Origin: Marisa cornuarietis
Lineage: Eukaryota; Mollusca; Gastropoda; Architaenioglossa; Ampullariidae
DNA: 64,000 nucleotides
Assembly (NCBI GenBank): GCA_004794655.1
Contig: SMMW01000555.1
Span: 5,117,001 to 5,181,000, forward strand
Direction: 5' to 3'
Shown here: piece by piece, positions 17,632 through 32,600 of the stretch
Layout of the letters: every line of letters begins with the position of its first letter
Numbering within the stretch: the stretch's first letter is position 1
Notes under the pieces: generated by a model
Told to the model about the DNA's origin: nothing
Seen by the model: the letters and a program-made list of their open reading frames with translations, nothing else
Database searches by the model: none
Translations under genes and position numbers: made by a program

Positions 17632-20600
17632 TCAGTTTTTCCGGGAACGCAGCTTTTGAAAAATGTTGAAAGTGCGAAGAAAGACGTGCATGCGATGCAG
17701 ACGTTTTTGACGACGATGCTGTTTGTCCTGTGCTTCTTTGATCTCAGTTTCTTTACGGCGAATTTCACGCACAAGACCCTGGAAGACATCATCTACGCAC
17801 TTTCTGAGAACAGCCGATGTTTCATAGAAAGGACAGTTCAGCTGTCGTGCTAATGCAGCTCCCTCTTCATGTTTTACCTGGAAAAAAGGTACTTTATTCC
17901 TTGTTACTCTAGTCATGAAATATATTACTGTCAACATTTCTAAACCAAATCTGCATCACTCTGGAGAAACAAACTAAGAAAAGAGAAAGGAGAATACTTT
18001 TTTTTAAACCAAGGCAAGTGCTAGTGGTAGAGATGATGACTATAAAAGTGGTGCAACCAGCAATGCCATGGATAGCTAATGAAAGAAATACAAGAATGCT
18101 GCAGCAGCAATAGCACCACCACCATATTCATCACAACTTTTACAAAGAAGTACCAGCTCCATTCCATGACACTGCTACTTCTTTCATCATCAATGTTTTT
18201 TTCTGTCTTTCTCGTTTCTCCTCCACCACCCAGCCAACGCACTGCCATCAAGACCAGTGCCAGCTTTTATTTTCTTAATCCAACAGTTGCAGCAAACCTA
18301 CCTTGCGTTTGTCCTCCAGATCACACTTGTTAGCTGCAATCACTATGGGAATGTCATCTCTGCACCTGACACGGTTGATGAGTTTCTTGTATGCAACAAC
18401 TTCATCGAAGCTGCGTCGATCAGTGATTGAATAACAAATGACAAATCCCTCTCCTTTGCGCATGTACTGCTCTCGCATAGCTGTAAATTCTGGCTGCAGG
18501 AGGCAAGAGAAAAGAGAAAAAAAAGGAAATTAAGTACTGAAACTTCATATTTTGTGGTAGTGGGAGAGGTTGTGAGGACACCAGTGAAGCTGGTATTAAG
18601 GCAAATAATAATGCTAATAAGACAAAGAGTCAAGCCCTACCAAAAAAATCTATCCAACAAAAGAAAAAGGAAAAATACCATGAAGACACATGAGCAGGTG
18701 TGACTGCATGTTTGCACATGAAGTTCATCTTATGTTTACCTGCATACATACAAGTACATCCTTGTGCAAGTCTCTAAGTTCATTACAGGTTCAATGTATG
18801 AATGCGCATGTAATTTCTATGCAGTGTCATCATGTAGTACTGCATGATATGCTAGTCATGTGGTACTGCATCATATGCTAGCAAATTGGTTCCACCATCC
18901 CAGTTACTATCCTCCCCCCCCCACCTTTACCTTCTAACCATGTGATAAAGGGTGGATAGAACTCACTGATGTCAGGTTTTTATTTCAACATGTTAGTCTG
19001 TTTAGCAAAAATAAACAGGATCAAAAGGACACAGCAGACTGATAGATAGGCAGACAGATACTGCAGATGATTGAAAGAGACACTGATTTTCAGACAGATT
19101 GACACATTGCTCATTGACTAAGGTCAACCCTCAAGAACATTGTTGAAAACCAGTGCTTAAAGTCTACCAAATGTTTCAGTTTGACATATTCTGCAACTTT
19201 TATTCTGACAAATTCGCAAACACCTTCAGACTCTAGGTGCTGTCAAAAGATTTGTACAAACTGGCTACAAAACAGGTGAGTAACTGTACCCAAAATGGGT
19301 TTGTCTACCTCCTCCTCAACAATAATAACATCCACAATAACAATAGAAACACAAACTGACAATGCAGTAAAAATGTACAGCAGTAAGTTATAAGTTATAC
19401 AGAATTGTGACACAATACAGTTCTAGAGCATTATATGCATGCATATAAGTATATATATTTATATGAATATTGTTCTGGGATATGACATAAACATGATACA
19501 GTTTTATAAATGGTTTGCACTACATAGTTGTGCAGCATGAATAATATTATGTATATTATATAGAGTTGTGTAATATAATACCATGCAATAATGTAATATG
19601 ATTTATATCATACATGCAGCTCTAATAATAATCTTTCATTTTAATAATGATCTTAAATACAGCTTACAAACACTGCACACTAAATTCATTTACATTAGAC
19701 GGCTGTGAAACATGACTTTATTGGTCTAATAATAGACGTCTTCATGGTGATGATTTATGATGAGACAAACTAATAGGATCAATGTGAGATTTTGGAGAAG
19801 GATGAGGTTCAGTGAGAAGAATGTGACTAGGACTGATATAAGGAGCCAGCACAAATAACACTTAACCCTTCCATATCTTACAGGCCTCATAAAACATAAA
19901 ACGCGCCCAGGGACTTCCGAAGAAAGTAGATTTGAATTAAAACATGTTATATCAAGGACGACCTCATCTCCCACAAGCGCTGGAGCAGACTGTGGTGCTT
20001 GGCGTCAACCAACCAGTCAGTGCCTGTAGCGGCGTGAGGTGCACCCGACCTTAATTAAACCGCTACTGCAAGGCCTGATACTTGGCTCGATAGTAGCGCG
20101 CCCGTTCTTGCTGTGTGCGCGCTGCCCTCAGACTCACGTGAGAAACAGGTTCCGACATGCCGTCCGCTGCACGGGCATGCATTCGACGTACGAAGAGTTG
20201 ACGCACGTAAATGAACCGCGGGATTCTAACTCATAATGACAACTGAAACAAGATCCCACTTCCACTCAAAGACACACATGCCCTCCGACAAGTAGGCACA
20301 AAGCACGCGCGCACACAAACACACAAACACACGCGCGCGCGCACACACACACACACTTCGTCGATCGTCGTTCATCATAGGGCCTCTTGTTTGCTAGTAA
20401 ACACTCCTGAGTTCTTCTGTTACGCTGATCCTGATAACCATGGTCATCGCTAATAACACTGTTTTTAGCATGTATGGAACAGCACTCAGCTGTTCTAAAT
20501 TTAGAAAAGAATACCGCACATCGATAAAAACGCCCGTGCAACGCATTTAAATGAGACGGAACCAGAAATCTCGAGAACCGATGGCGTTAACGACGTCATC

Positions 20601-23600
20601 GCCTGGCTAGCACCAAAATAATCAAAGACCGCGACATTTCAAGTCACCTCACGAGAGAAACGTCTCAGCCCACTGACCATACAGTCTTCAAATGTCGAAG
20701 ACGATAAAAGTTGTCAACTTTACTGACTGACCCGTCACGCCCCCGTCCCCCTCCCTCCAAACCCCAGTTATACGGCCATCAGAAGTAATATTTTCCCCCA
20801 CGTGGTGTTCCATAACAACAGAGGGGATACAAGGCAGGAGAGTGGAGGGGGAATGGGTGCACTTCAAGCCGCCCCTAAAGAATCGCATGTCAAGCGCGCG
20901 ATGCACGTGACACGGAACCGATAACAACAGGAGATGCGCATCAGTTGCGCCAAGGCTGGTTGCCTGCAACGTCAGCACTTTGAGCACGGGAGGTACACGT
21001 CAGCAGCCAGATCCCGTAAAATGGTGTGCTGCGCGCTGTGAGGTATCGCCTTGCCGCGCGGCAGTAACAGCACGAAACGCCTGCATTGACAGACATGAGT
21101 GTGCGGGAAACTTCGCAGCCGCCGGGCTCCGCTTCTCCCCCCCCCCAACTTTGCCTGCTGCAGCTGCAGTCGATACAGTTATGAGGGCATACCTACCTCG
21201 AAGCAGAGCCGGTGCTTGGGGGGGGGGGGAAGGGGTGAGTAGGGCGACCGTCCAAGGCCCCGCGACTGATGGGGGCCCCGCGCTAACAAGTGCACCGTCG
21301 GGATGTATACTATTGTTATAAATCTGATATTGGTCATTATTCGGAAGACATCTACCACTTTTTATTGCCCTGCTATGTTGTGCCTGCTTCCAAAGGCCCC
21401 GCAATTCTATTTGCCCAAGGCCCCGCATACCCCTAGCCCGGCCGGCTCTGCTCGGAGGTATCGGACTCTCCCGTAGGGAACCACCAGGAGGACTTCTCTG
21501 TAAGGGGGGAAGGGGGCTGTCACTGTTAAAAGTGGGAATTTCAACGTCTGTGCCTGGAAACCTCAGCTTTTCTTCTTATCCATAGCTACCTGAAAGGTAC
21601 ATAGACTGCCAGTACGTTAGCATCTGCAAGGTACCGAGACTTCCGGTCCATAGTTATATTAGACCGCTGGGGAGAACAGTTGGAGTTTGGGAGACTGACG
21701 CACACGAAAGATCGACGACCTTATGACATACTGGTGTGAAAAATATGAGAAAAAAATAGCAGAAGCGGAAAAGGGATTGGTAGAGGGAAGAGAGAGTGCG
21801 ATCGCAGATAATAAACCTTTGTTACCTATCTGTCCACTAACCACTAACCTGTCTTTTCCTGCTGCACTTCGTCTGTACAACCCTGTCCCCACCCCACCCC
21901 ACCCCAAACATCCGTTCCTTTTTGTGTGTGTGTGTTGAGTCGGAAGCACAGTCAGGCCCATTAATCACCGCCCGTTATAAAACTGCATTAACGAGACTAG
22001 ACCTCTGTCTGCTGCTGCTGTCCATAACCGGTCGATACCCTGCGTAAACCCACCTGCCGGATACCCCACCACCCATCTAATGCTTCTCCCCCAACACCGC
22101 CACTACCACCATCATCACCAGCCTCCGCGTTAAGACAGCAGCTGCTGATCTGTTTGTGGGGGTAGAGGAAGGTAAAGGACACCCAGAGACAACAGCGCGT
22201 AAAATTAGGTTGCATCCGCAAGTAACCGGAGGCAAGGATTAAAATTAGAACGGATGGCGATCTCTTACCATGTTCCTCCCCTTGTAACCACCACTCATCT
22301 CCCCCACCCACCCCATTCGCCGTCCTCGCGCTCACGTCACATTGTGGTCCTTTCCAGAGTCACGTTGTGGCGCCCGTGTGTTGTCCAACACCCGACAAGA
22401 AAACACTTCCTGGAGGGCAGTTGTGGCACCACATCGAATACTGTTTTAATGAATCACTACTGGGAGACGGGGGTGACAGGTTGAATTTACCTTTAATGTC
22501 TCGCTTTCCTCCAAGACAAACTAAACGAAATTGAATTAGAAATAGTTTCTATTCAGCTACCTCACAACATACCCTATTTCGGAACGTTCCACTGTATTCC
22601 AGTATAAACTTCTTAAAGAAAATATTTGTTTAGACCTGAGCAATGCTACACGTTACAAACAAAGGTAACAATTTAACCAAAACCTTAAATTACATCTCTA
22701 CATTATCTACATTTGATGTTTAATATGATCTACCGCCGTCCACTCTTAAGGGAGTTCTTAACAAGGCAAACTGCCGAAACGCCAAACCTTCAAAGTGCCC
22801 CAGAGTCCCACTGTATTGGCAAACAATAGTTCCCCATGCTGACCAAAGGTCCAATGCTCCAAATTGGTTTCCGGGGACCATCACACAGCTTTCAAACAAC
22901 TGTCAAACGTTCGGGGATATTTGCCAATACCTCAGATCCATACAGCCATCCATTAAAAGGTCACACGTGCTTCTATGAAGGTCAACATGTAATAAATAAA
23001 TAAACAAACAAACCAGATAACATCTTCGGAAGCTAAAGAAAATCTGTTGTTTACATCGACTGGCCGGACGCCTGACCAACTGGGAAATATGGCGGCTGGG
23101 TGGATGAATGAATAGCAGAATCAACGAACAATGGTGTTAATTAGCGTCTGCTTGTCCGACTGGCTAACTGATTTTACAGACTGGCAACCAGAGCACAGGG
23201 GTCAACAGATGCACACGTTCTTTCAAAATCCTAGTCTGGCAAAATGATCAACTATATATATATATATAACTCTTTCATTTAGCGCTGAATAATATAGCTA
23301 GAGCAAATACATGAAAATATGAAACACAGAATCTTTCACCGTATAACATATTCTAGACAAACATTGAAGTAAGTATGATTACTATTACAAAAATTACACA
23401 CAGTGGTAGGGAACATATTAGACACAGTTGCAGCCACCCTTTATAGAAACTGTTACATGCATAGAATGTGTTTTTATACTAATACAACGTCAGCAACACA
23501 ACAAAGTGACTCATAACTCAAGTGGAACAGAGTAATGGTTATATTTGGAATTCTTCATAAGAACTTAATATAAAAATGATATATATATATATATCTGAGA

Positions 23601-26600
23601 GAAAGAGGGTGAGGGACAGGTAGAGATATTAAGGAAATAGGTATCTGAATGAATAAAAGAACGTTAACTCCACAACTACATCACTTCTTCAAACACCAAC
23701 ACATGCCTACGTTGGATACACAACATGACACGTTCACAACAAAGCATGCCAACACCAGTGTGTAGCCATCGCACAACAACACGACACTGTCCTAGCGGGC
23801 ATTCCAGACACGCAAGGGCGCCGTCTTACCATGTTGCATCCTCTGGAATCCTGGGGAAATGCGGCGACAGAAAAAGTAAGCCAATATAAGGCAGGCACTT
23901 CTTTGTAACACTGGCTTAAGTCAATGTTTACATCTACAGAGCAAAACAATTTAAGGAGCCAGGGGTGGGGGGGTATACTCCTGGATGAAAAAGAGCGGGG
24001 AGTAGGATGTTATTAGAAGGAACTCTTTGATAGCGAATGACAGCTTTAAGGTCGTTACTGCTGGTGGAACCACCCAGTTTGGATTCCGCTCTTGGAGGGT
24101 AAGCCAGTCATACTCTGCGCGTGCATACAGCTTTGCCCTAAACCCGCACACAGGTGTACTTTGTAAGTACAGACAGCTGTGTCGTTACGAAGAATACAAC
24201 GCAAGTGGCACGGAAGTACGCGTCCGGCTCCATACTTTTTACATGTGAAGCATCGGAAATGCATCTTGCCGGACTCTGTTCACTGACCAACTCAACTCGT
24301 ATGATAGATACTTCTTGCCTTCTCCCGCTGCAGTCTGCCCGCACAACTCTGACCCCGCCAACCCCCGTTCCCTTTTCGTGTTGAACTGGAAGCACAGTTA
24401 GGCCCATTAACAGGGTGGCTTTTGCGTTTGAATCCGAGAAAGCGCCATCCACCTTTACGCTACGGCACAACGGAACGAAGTGTACAAACATAAACCAACC
24501 AGCACTTTAGGCAAGTAAGCATGTGCTTCCAAGAGATCTTAGACAAATCTTTAAAATGACACGTATATGAGAAATTCTGTCTGCATGTACATGTGAACAT
24601 ATGATTGCATGGAGCTGGTTTGCCTTCTAAAATGTTAGCCGAGATAAGAATGTGCGCTCTGTTTATAAGTACACACGTCTATAACATGTATGTATACGCA
24701 TGTACACACTCACGCCAACACATTTGTATCAAACCTATATACGTAGCTGATTTATCTACTGCATAATTAGCACAACCCCCATTCCAACTATACTTTTAGG
24801 CCAAACACGCATAATCTACAAAGATGGTAGGCTCTTCGATGACTTTTTACTGAAGAAAGCATTGCGACCGTCTTCGCTGCTTCCATCTGACCCACCCGAA
24901 TGAATCTGTCCGGTCCTCTATCCCCTTGTTAACTGCGCTTTCGACTAGGTTGTCCCCACCCACCCTTTCCAGCGAAGGTCCTCATTATGGCAACGTCCAA
25001 AGGTATTGCGCACAGATGATGACACACCGCAACACGACGTTGTCAGGTGATCAGCCGAACGCTTATCTCCCAGGGATTGGGATGATCTGCCCCGCCCCTT
25101 CTGTTCAGCCTGTCCGTATGGCCAAGCACACTCAACACCCCGCCAGCCTGCAGCGGTCGATGATCGAGCGACGATGCGGTGAACGGGCACTCAAGGCCCA
25201 GCCTGGGCTTTGGGGATGTTGATCAGATGAAAAGAAGTGGTCATAATACTAGTAACATCTGATGCCGGCTGATAGAAACGGCCTAGCCTGAAGGAAAGAC
25301 TTATGTCAGTGACGGAGTGCTGCCACACGAGAAATACAGTCGCCTTGATGTCTTTTTCTGTGTCCAGTGATTTAAAAATATTATTCAATGGTAATTAAAT
25401 TGATAGAGGGTGATACTGACAGAAGGAAAGAAGAAATAAATTACAAATTTATTGCGTTACGTTTGTTACTTGCTTGATATATAATCATAATTACCCATTG
25501 ACTGAGAAGGGAATGAGTGCCAACATGAAAATATCGTGTGTTGTCTCATGAGTAGACAGGTCACTGGGTCGTTATTAACTTATGCACGCCTTACATTCCA
25601 TTATTGGAATAAAATAATTTTACCTTCAAATTCTTGTTTTTTGAATATCTGTATGTCACATGCATCAGTTATTATTTTTTTGTTGTTGTTGCACAAATTA
25701 AAAAATATCAGTCTCTGGCATAAATGGGTTAATCTCTGTTGTTTAAAGTGCATAAGTGATTGGTGATATTTCTGTGGCTATTAATATTGACGAGGCCTGG
25801 TGGTGTTCCGTTTCTGCACGGATCAATAAAGCATTATGACTGTCGTTGTCAAAAGAAAAAAAAACATTAAGAATGAGATGTAGGAGGACACAAAGAAAAA
25901 TCGTGGCGTCTGTGAGAGTTCATAAAACTGGCTGTCGTTGGTTTCCGGTTTATGTTGTGTGTGCCCACCATTTGCAATTTGAGTCAGGGGGCCTAATCTA
26001 TACCTGATTCTGCATTCGTGTTTTCTTCCAGCTGCCTGTCCCCAGCCAAAGAACTGGTAAACACAGCCCCATGCTGCTTTTCTTTCCAGTTCTTCAAATT
26101 AACCCCTTCGCTATCATTAGTCCCAGCGGGAGGCCCTGGACCCGATAGCGTGCTTCTCCGTTACAGTGTGGTAGTTCGAGACGTGGAATCGACATGCACG
26201 ACCTTATCTCCAAGTAACGTAGCCGCACGTGCACCTTCCAAACTACTGGAAGAAAGGATATCATCATCATAATCATATCATAATAATAATCATGACGTCC
26301 TATGTCAAATGTACGCCGTTTACGGTGTTATATATATATAAGAGCAGCTTCTGACCAATTTTACTGTTATAAAAGGTAGACACTTCAGCAGCTGCTTCGG
26401 TATTTGATGCCTAAAGAGATGTGAAGATAGAGATAAACCATTCCTAACGTAAAATAATGACCACAAAGATGGCGAGACAATTTCAGCTGCGACCGAGTGA
26501 GACGGAGGTAAGCAGAAGTGAAGATGATCTGTGCTAAACGATTCTGGCCAACAGTTCCCTGGTCCTAAACGCAGATTTCTATCAGGTGTGAGACCCCTTC

Positions 26601-29600
26601 TCCAACCAGCCCCACCCCTACACTCTTTACTAATCTCCGTAACGAAACAGAGCAACTAAACTCAACAAGTTCTTCTTTCAAAATTCTTGTCAGTTTGTTG
26701 GCCAGTCACCGCCATATCTAGCTTGTTTGTGCGAAAACTCCCCCTGCGTCCCCCAAAAGATGCCTGACCTCTGGCATCCTGAATATTCCATGACAACAGG
26801 TGAGGCCTTGACGTGCCATAGTCCCGCTTGTGGCCGGCGACCACAAAACCTCAACATCCCCTCTCTCCATGCTACGTCACTACAAATTCAGGTCCTTGTC
26901 CCATCTCCGCGCTGTGTAAGCTGATCAGCAAACACAGGGTAGTCTCCAGTGGCCGGCAGATCAAACTTTACAGCTCGTCACACCCGCGGTGTATGTCAAT
27001 CTACGCTATGCATTGGCTGTGAAGATGTAGCACAGTACCATTTTATCTGAGTCTGTGTGGCGTGATTGGACATTCAACATCAAATGTTGACTCTGCCACC
27101 CTAACATCGACACGCGGGTTCCCCTTCCCTGAGGATCAGTCTGAGAAATCACTGGAATGATTGTGCACTTTTGTCGTAGACGTCGCAGCGCAGGAACCAA
27201 AAAGCATCACCAAGCACCACAGCCAAGAAATCACATTTGATGGGGCTATATATTACACAGCAGTTCCGTATGTAAACTGTAAAGCAACATTCTTAGTGAT
27301 TTAAAGCTCGCCTTCTAGAATTCGACGCACAATTGCACAAAACATTCTCGGGATTGTCGTGTCACGGCTCCTGGCCTCAAGCCTTGGGAACCTGCGTAAC
27401 GGTGCTGCGTGATCTTCCCCTCCAAAAGTGGACCAACACACGTTGGTCAGGGTGAACGGGTCAACGGGCACGTCCGGTTTACGCCTGCGCATGCGCAAAG
27501 ATGGATAAATCAACGTCGATCCTGTTCTAGATGCGAACATGCGCGCACATTTTGAAAAAGAAATTACCTGCAGAGCTTCTGTTGAAAAACAAAATTCTCT
27601 GCTTATTAAGCTTTTGGTGGACGCCAACAGACCCGCCATTTCAAATAGGCAAACGTAACCCAGCGGGCCTGTTCACCCTGACCACATGTTGGACTGCTGC
27701 TTAGACTCCCTCGAGACAGCAATCCAGATGATATGCACTCAGTGGTAAAACCAGCTAGACAGGATGAGCAGAGAAAACAAAAACCGCGTAATCTCAGGTA
27801 CATAAATACACCCATCTAGATACACCCATCGACAAGGTGCACAACCTTCCTCTAACAAAGGTTGATTAAACTCACACAGGAAAACAAACGCCAGGCAAGG
27901 GAGATATCGGCAGCTTTATTCTGAGAGTAAGCCAGCGGTGGAGAAATAATAGTAAAACAAAAAAAAATCTGCAAACAAAAACGTTGACTAACAACGTCAT
28001 AGGGATTAAAAAAAAAAAAGAACGATGTCGTGCCGATGATCTCCATCCTCCACCCCCTTCTCACCATTCACCCATCCAGACAGTCAGCCTTGCTCTCCAC
28101 GGACTTTCCTTTAAGGAAATAATGGTCCATGCTGCTTTCGCTCGCTCAGAAATAGCGTCCCTCCGCTGGCCTTGGCTCAAAGCCAGTCTCGCTAGAGAAC
28201 CTAAAGGCAGCAACAGGGTTGTTTTCTGTTTTACGGATTCGATGTGAGGCTGCCGGCGTATGGCTGTGAGGTTACTCCGAGTTTCTTTTTTTTTTTCTTC
28301 TCACGTTCATCTCGTGGGCACTGCACGTTGATGTCCTGCCTCAATAAGGAAGGTTATGCGACACATGACATTTATCTATCACTATGCACCCCACGTGCAC
28401 AAACACCTAGCCAGCGTACGTACAAGTTCCCTGCGTGCAGCCACCTGCACTTTCTCACAAAACATATTCGAGGACTGCACCACCAGTATCGAAAACACGG
28501 GGAGATCCTATGACCATAAGCCGGCATAAGTTAACCTAACTCTTTTAGGTCGCGAGGTGTTGGAGACCACTTTTCTCGGGGCCAGCTTTTTGTGAGAGAA
28601 GTGTTGCCCATATCCTCTCCCTCCCGCTTTTACCTTTCCCCAACCCTCAGTGGGGTCAGATACCTGTTCCCGACAGCTGGGTGGACTGGGTGAATTTAGC
28701 TGCGTGACAGCGAATCTACCGCCAGGACGCCACTTGCTCTAACCACTCGGCTAGCCGCATCCCCCATACAAGGACATTGGTGCCGAAGACGAGAAAAGAA
28801 ATGGCCCTAAAGAAAGTACAAGATGTGGAAGATTCCAATAATAATAATAAAAAAAACGTTGCCATGCTGTATGTCCCATGGTTGAAAACGTCCCACTGAT
28901 CTGTTAAGGTGTCTGTTAAGAAGAACCCCGGGAGAGGACATCTGATAGAAAGGACCCTATGACTCATGACAAAATGGATCGAAGGAGCGGATAATGAGGA
29001 AGCACCAGTTATATGCACATAGTGTAAAACTATACAGAAGGTCCTATTGCCTGTCGATATGGACAATAGAGAAATACGGCTCACTTCAGACAAACATTAT
29101 AAGGAAAATCAAGAGAACTGCATATAACATACCAGTACTTTTATCATCAATGTCGCTTTTTTCTTGCTGCAAAACACCCAAATATGTCTACTAAAAACCA
29201 TGACCCTGCCATGTCACTACTGCTGCTATCATTAGAACTACTTTATAATATTTTAATGGTAGTAGCAATAAACATAAATAAAAATGCTAAATATATTACC
29301 TTCTCCTGAAATTATGGAAAAACTTAACATCGATTCTACATAGGAAACCGGCCACTAGCTGCTGTTATTATGAGCGGTATAGGTGAAGAACACGATTGAA
29401 GACGCAACCGTGTTTTAACTCCATCTTCCGCCTCCTCTAAGCCTCACCTGTCCAGCGGTGTCCAGTATATCCAGGTGAGCAGGTTCTCCGTCGATCCTAC
29501 ACTGCTGTTCATATGCATCTTCTGTAAAGAGGGGAACAGAAATGTGAATTAGTAAAATAACTGCCACAGCTGTTCGTGAACTGCACTTCGTGACTGCCAA

Positions 29601-32600
29601 CCGAAAAAGAAAATAGTCAATAACCCCCATCAAAGGTATTCAAATACCCCTTCCACAGGACCCCTGCTTCCAGTAAGCAGCAAACAGACTTCCGGCGTCC
29701 CCCTCCCTCCCCCGCATGTGTGAGCAAACAACAGTTTCTATTTAGCCTCGACACGCCATCCTGACAACTGAAAGGGAACCACCAATCGCACACTTCTGTA
29801 CAGGGACTACCCACACACATTAGTGTTTTGGTCTTCAAGCGGTATTTGAAGGTAACGCCAAAGGTCATCAGAGGGGAGGAGTGGGTGGGGGAGTGAAGAG
29901 GCCGGTCTTGATCAGCTCAAAGGTCGCGCAAGTCGCGTGCTTCCCATGCCGACCTGACATTCTCTGGCATTTCAACCTGGCATTCCAAAGCATGCCGCGG
30001 CCGCTTTGAACTACTGGCAGGTGGCCTCGGCCTACCGTCTTTCATCTCCTGCTAAAGCCTGCCTTTGAACGAGTGGGAAGCAGCGTGGGGTGCATTCGAA
30101 ATGTTGTCCCTCCATCATGCTCAGACCCTTCGATCCTGTATTCAAAACTTTCATTATCATTATCATCGTCCTTACTTGAGTGAGGAACTGCCTTTCTTGC
30201 GTGAGAAACTTTATATCTACGTACAGGGTGAGATTAACATTGTCTTCTTGACAAAACGGCAACAACAACCAACTAAACGCACGAGAGTTCACTCCATTCC
30301 AAACTACTGGCGCCCCTTACAGGAGCAACCCACCACGTACCTATAGTCCACGTGTGTGGCCTCTGCACTCTACATGCAGCTGTCGCCTCCTTCATCCATG
30401 CATGCATTCATATTCCAAGCGGATAGCCTCGAATCTTCTGAGCCAGTACAAAGAACGGGGCACCTTCCACCGACATTACGAGCAAGTGCACGCGCAGCTG
30501 GTACAAGGGCTCCTTGGCGAACGATCGCTGATGGCGTTCTGAGCCAGGACCTGTGTCTGAAGGTGGCAGCAACAACTCGTGGCAACTTCCATCTGAAGCA
30601 ATACCCAAGGTGGACTGGCCGAGCTGAAGACAAAGAAGGTTCTATACGTCGACGTCAAGACTGGCTGTGGCGAGTTGCTGTCACCATGGACTGCTGACAG
30701 ACGATTTGTACAAATCCCAGAAGGAGGCTTTTGCAAATAAACTTCATTATCAATGCAAATAAGAAGCGAAGACGACGGGAGTTCTCGTGTTGACGGAAGT
30801 GTCAAATCTGAAGCTCTGTGGTCTGCTGTTTTTCGTTTATCGGCTCTAAGCAATGACAAGTGGAAGTGAACAAGTCATAGATAATAAATTAACTAGGCAA
30901 AAAAAAAAACCCACTAATGATAAATATAGTGTTAACATTTTTTTAAAGTAAGTACAACTTTCGTCACTGCCATACGTTGGTTCTGAAATGGTTCGCCGAG
31001 ACCTGACAGATGATTTAGTGTCGGCAGACTGCCAGCAGTCCAGTTTATGTGCAGTCCGTGCTGTCACCGAGATCCGGCCAGTCCTTGTGCGTCTTCGCTG
31101 AGCGGCTGGGCACACCTACAAGTGTTCGTCAGACTGAAATGCGAAGCCCCAACAGATCCCAGATGTAAACGGAACCCTCCCCACTCCCCCTTCCTCTCGA
31201 GACTAAACTTGTCAAACATCTGGAAGGGCTTCACGTTGTCGAAGGTTAACTGATCTACAACAAAAATAAATGCCAAGGGGTCAGAGTGGACTGATATTTT
31301 CACAACAAGGGTTGCAAACCGACCTTATGACCTTTGGCAAAAACATAATAATGTTTTAGTTGTTGCTTGCAATCTGCTGCGTCCTGCAAGTTGCAAGAGT
31401 GTGGGGCTGAACAGACATAAAAAGTAAAAGTCTGGACGGCTGCTGGAATCAGCACCTCAGTCTGTTCGTAAGGTGCAGTACAATGTCCAACTAAAAACAT
31501 TTGCATAAAGACTACAACTTAAACATAAAATTCAGACTTACCGATGGTAGGATCATGGTACTCCTGAAAACGATGAGACACGAACTGAATCACCAGTGCT
31601 GAAACAGGAGAATAAAAAGAGATAAAGATTTCAACCACTTGATCATTTCAATGGATAAAATTTCATGCTATTTTTAGGTTCTTTCTGTGTATTTACGAAT
31701 TTCAGATTAGTAAACAACACTGACATCAGGACTGTACATGGATAGGTTTACATCATGAATGCCCCAGCGAATGGGACAGTTGGGTCTATAGGCATATCTG
31801 TATACAAATACATTTTGACCTCCTGTGCATGGTGTTTGTAGGCATGCATCTTGAGAAAGGAAGGGGGCTATTCACCCAAATTTAAAGAAATGGCATCCTG
31901 CTGCGTTCTTTACCCAATCAGTAATAAAAAAATGTGCACCATACTGCCACAACTCCACTACTACAACTCTGTTGATAGATCTTCCTGGTCGCCTGCTTGA
32001 AAAGCTACAGAGAACTAACAATGCTGCCTACATTGTATTCTGTAAGCGAAAGACTGACTATGCCGCACCACTTTTGTGCGATCTCCACTGGCTACCTGTT
32101 CAGGCTTGCATCAAATTCAAGATTGTGATGCTTTGCTATCATGTTGTTCACGGCCTTGCCCAAATCAATCTGTCTGAGCTTGTGTTGCCATACCAGCCTT
32201 GCAGGTCAGTTCGCTCGGCCAACACCGGTTTTCTATCTATTCCACATATCAGTATAGTCGGTTCATGCCTTCAGATATGGACTTAAAACATATCTCTTTC
32301 GGAAACACCTACTATAACTCATCCATCCTGTCGTCTCCCACACTCTGATCTCTGTATTCTTCATGTTCTTGTATTTGCTAACTGGTGCATGTTCGTATAT
32401 GTATGTTGTGCTTGTTTGTACTTGACGTCTACATCACATGACCTCTTTCCCCACCTCCCCTGATCTCTTGTGAAGTGCATCAAGATCATGTGGGGAAATG
32501 TACTATGCAAATCCTATTATTATTATACTGTAGTTTAAGTTAGCATGCAAGAGGATTTGTTAGATGACTGACATTTGTGCCTTAGATCAGCATAAGACTT

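Larger units (their letters stand above)
19950..21500. other. GC- and CpG-rich patch inside the long RIT intron
   Basis: Base composition changes abruptly from AT-rich to CpG-rich (for example around 20040-20240, with many CG steps, and 20990-21120). Overlapping ORFs on both strands reflect lack of stop codons in GC-rich DNA and match nothing I recognise. It could be an internal promoter or CpG island, or a patch of older GC-rich repeats; it contains the candidate hAT-like element at 21204-21450. Confidence 0.35.

Noticed and set aside
20980..21428. 113- and 142-codon ORFs on opposite strands
   Set aside because: Antisense overlap in a low-complexity G/C-rich region that contains a hAT-like element; no homology.
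23252..23270. (AT)n runs here and near 23579, 38762 and 39274
   Set aside because: Ordinary microsatellites; too common in this AT-rich DNA to call TATA boxes or elements.
30320..30860. Several overlapping ORFs of 62-127 codons on both strands
   Set aside because: They overlap in opposite frames in a GC-rich stretch, match no known family and lack splice context; scarcity of stop codons in GC-rich DNA explains them.
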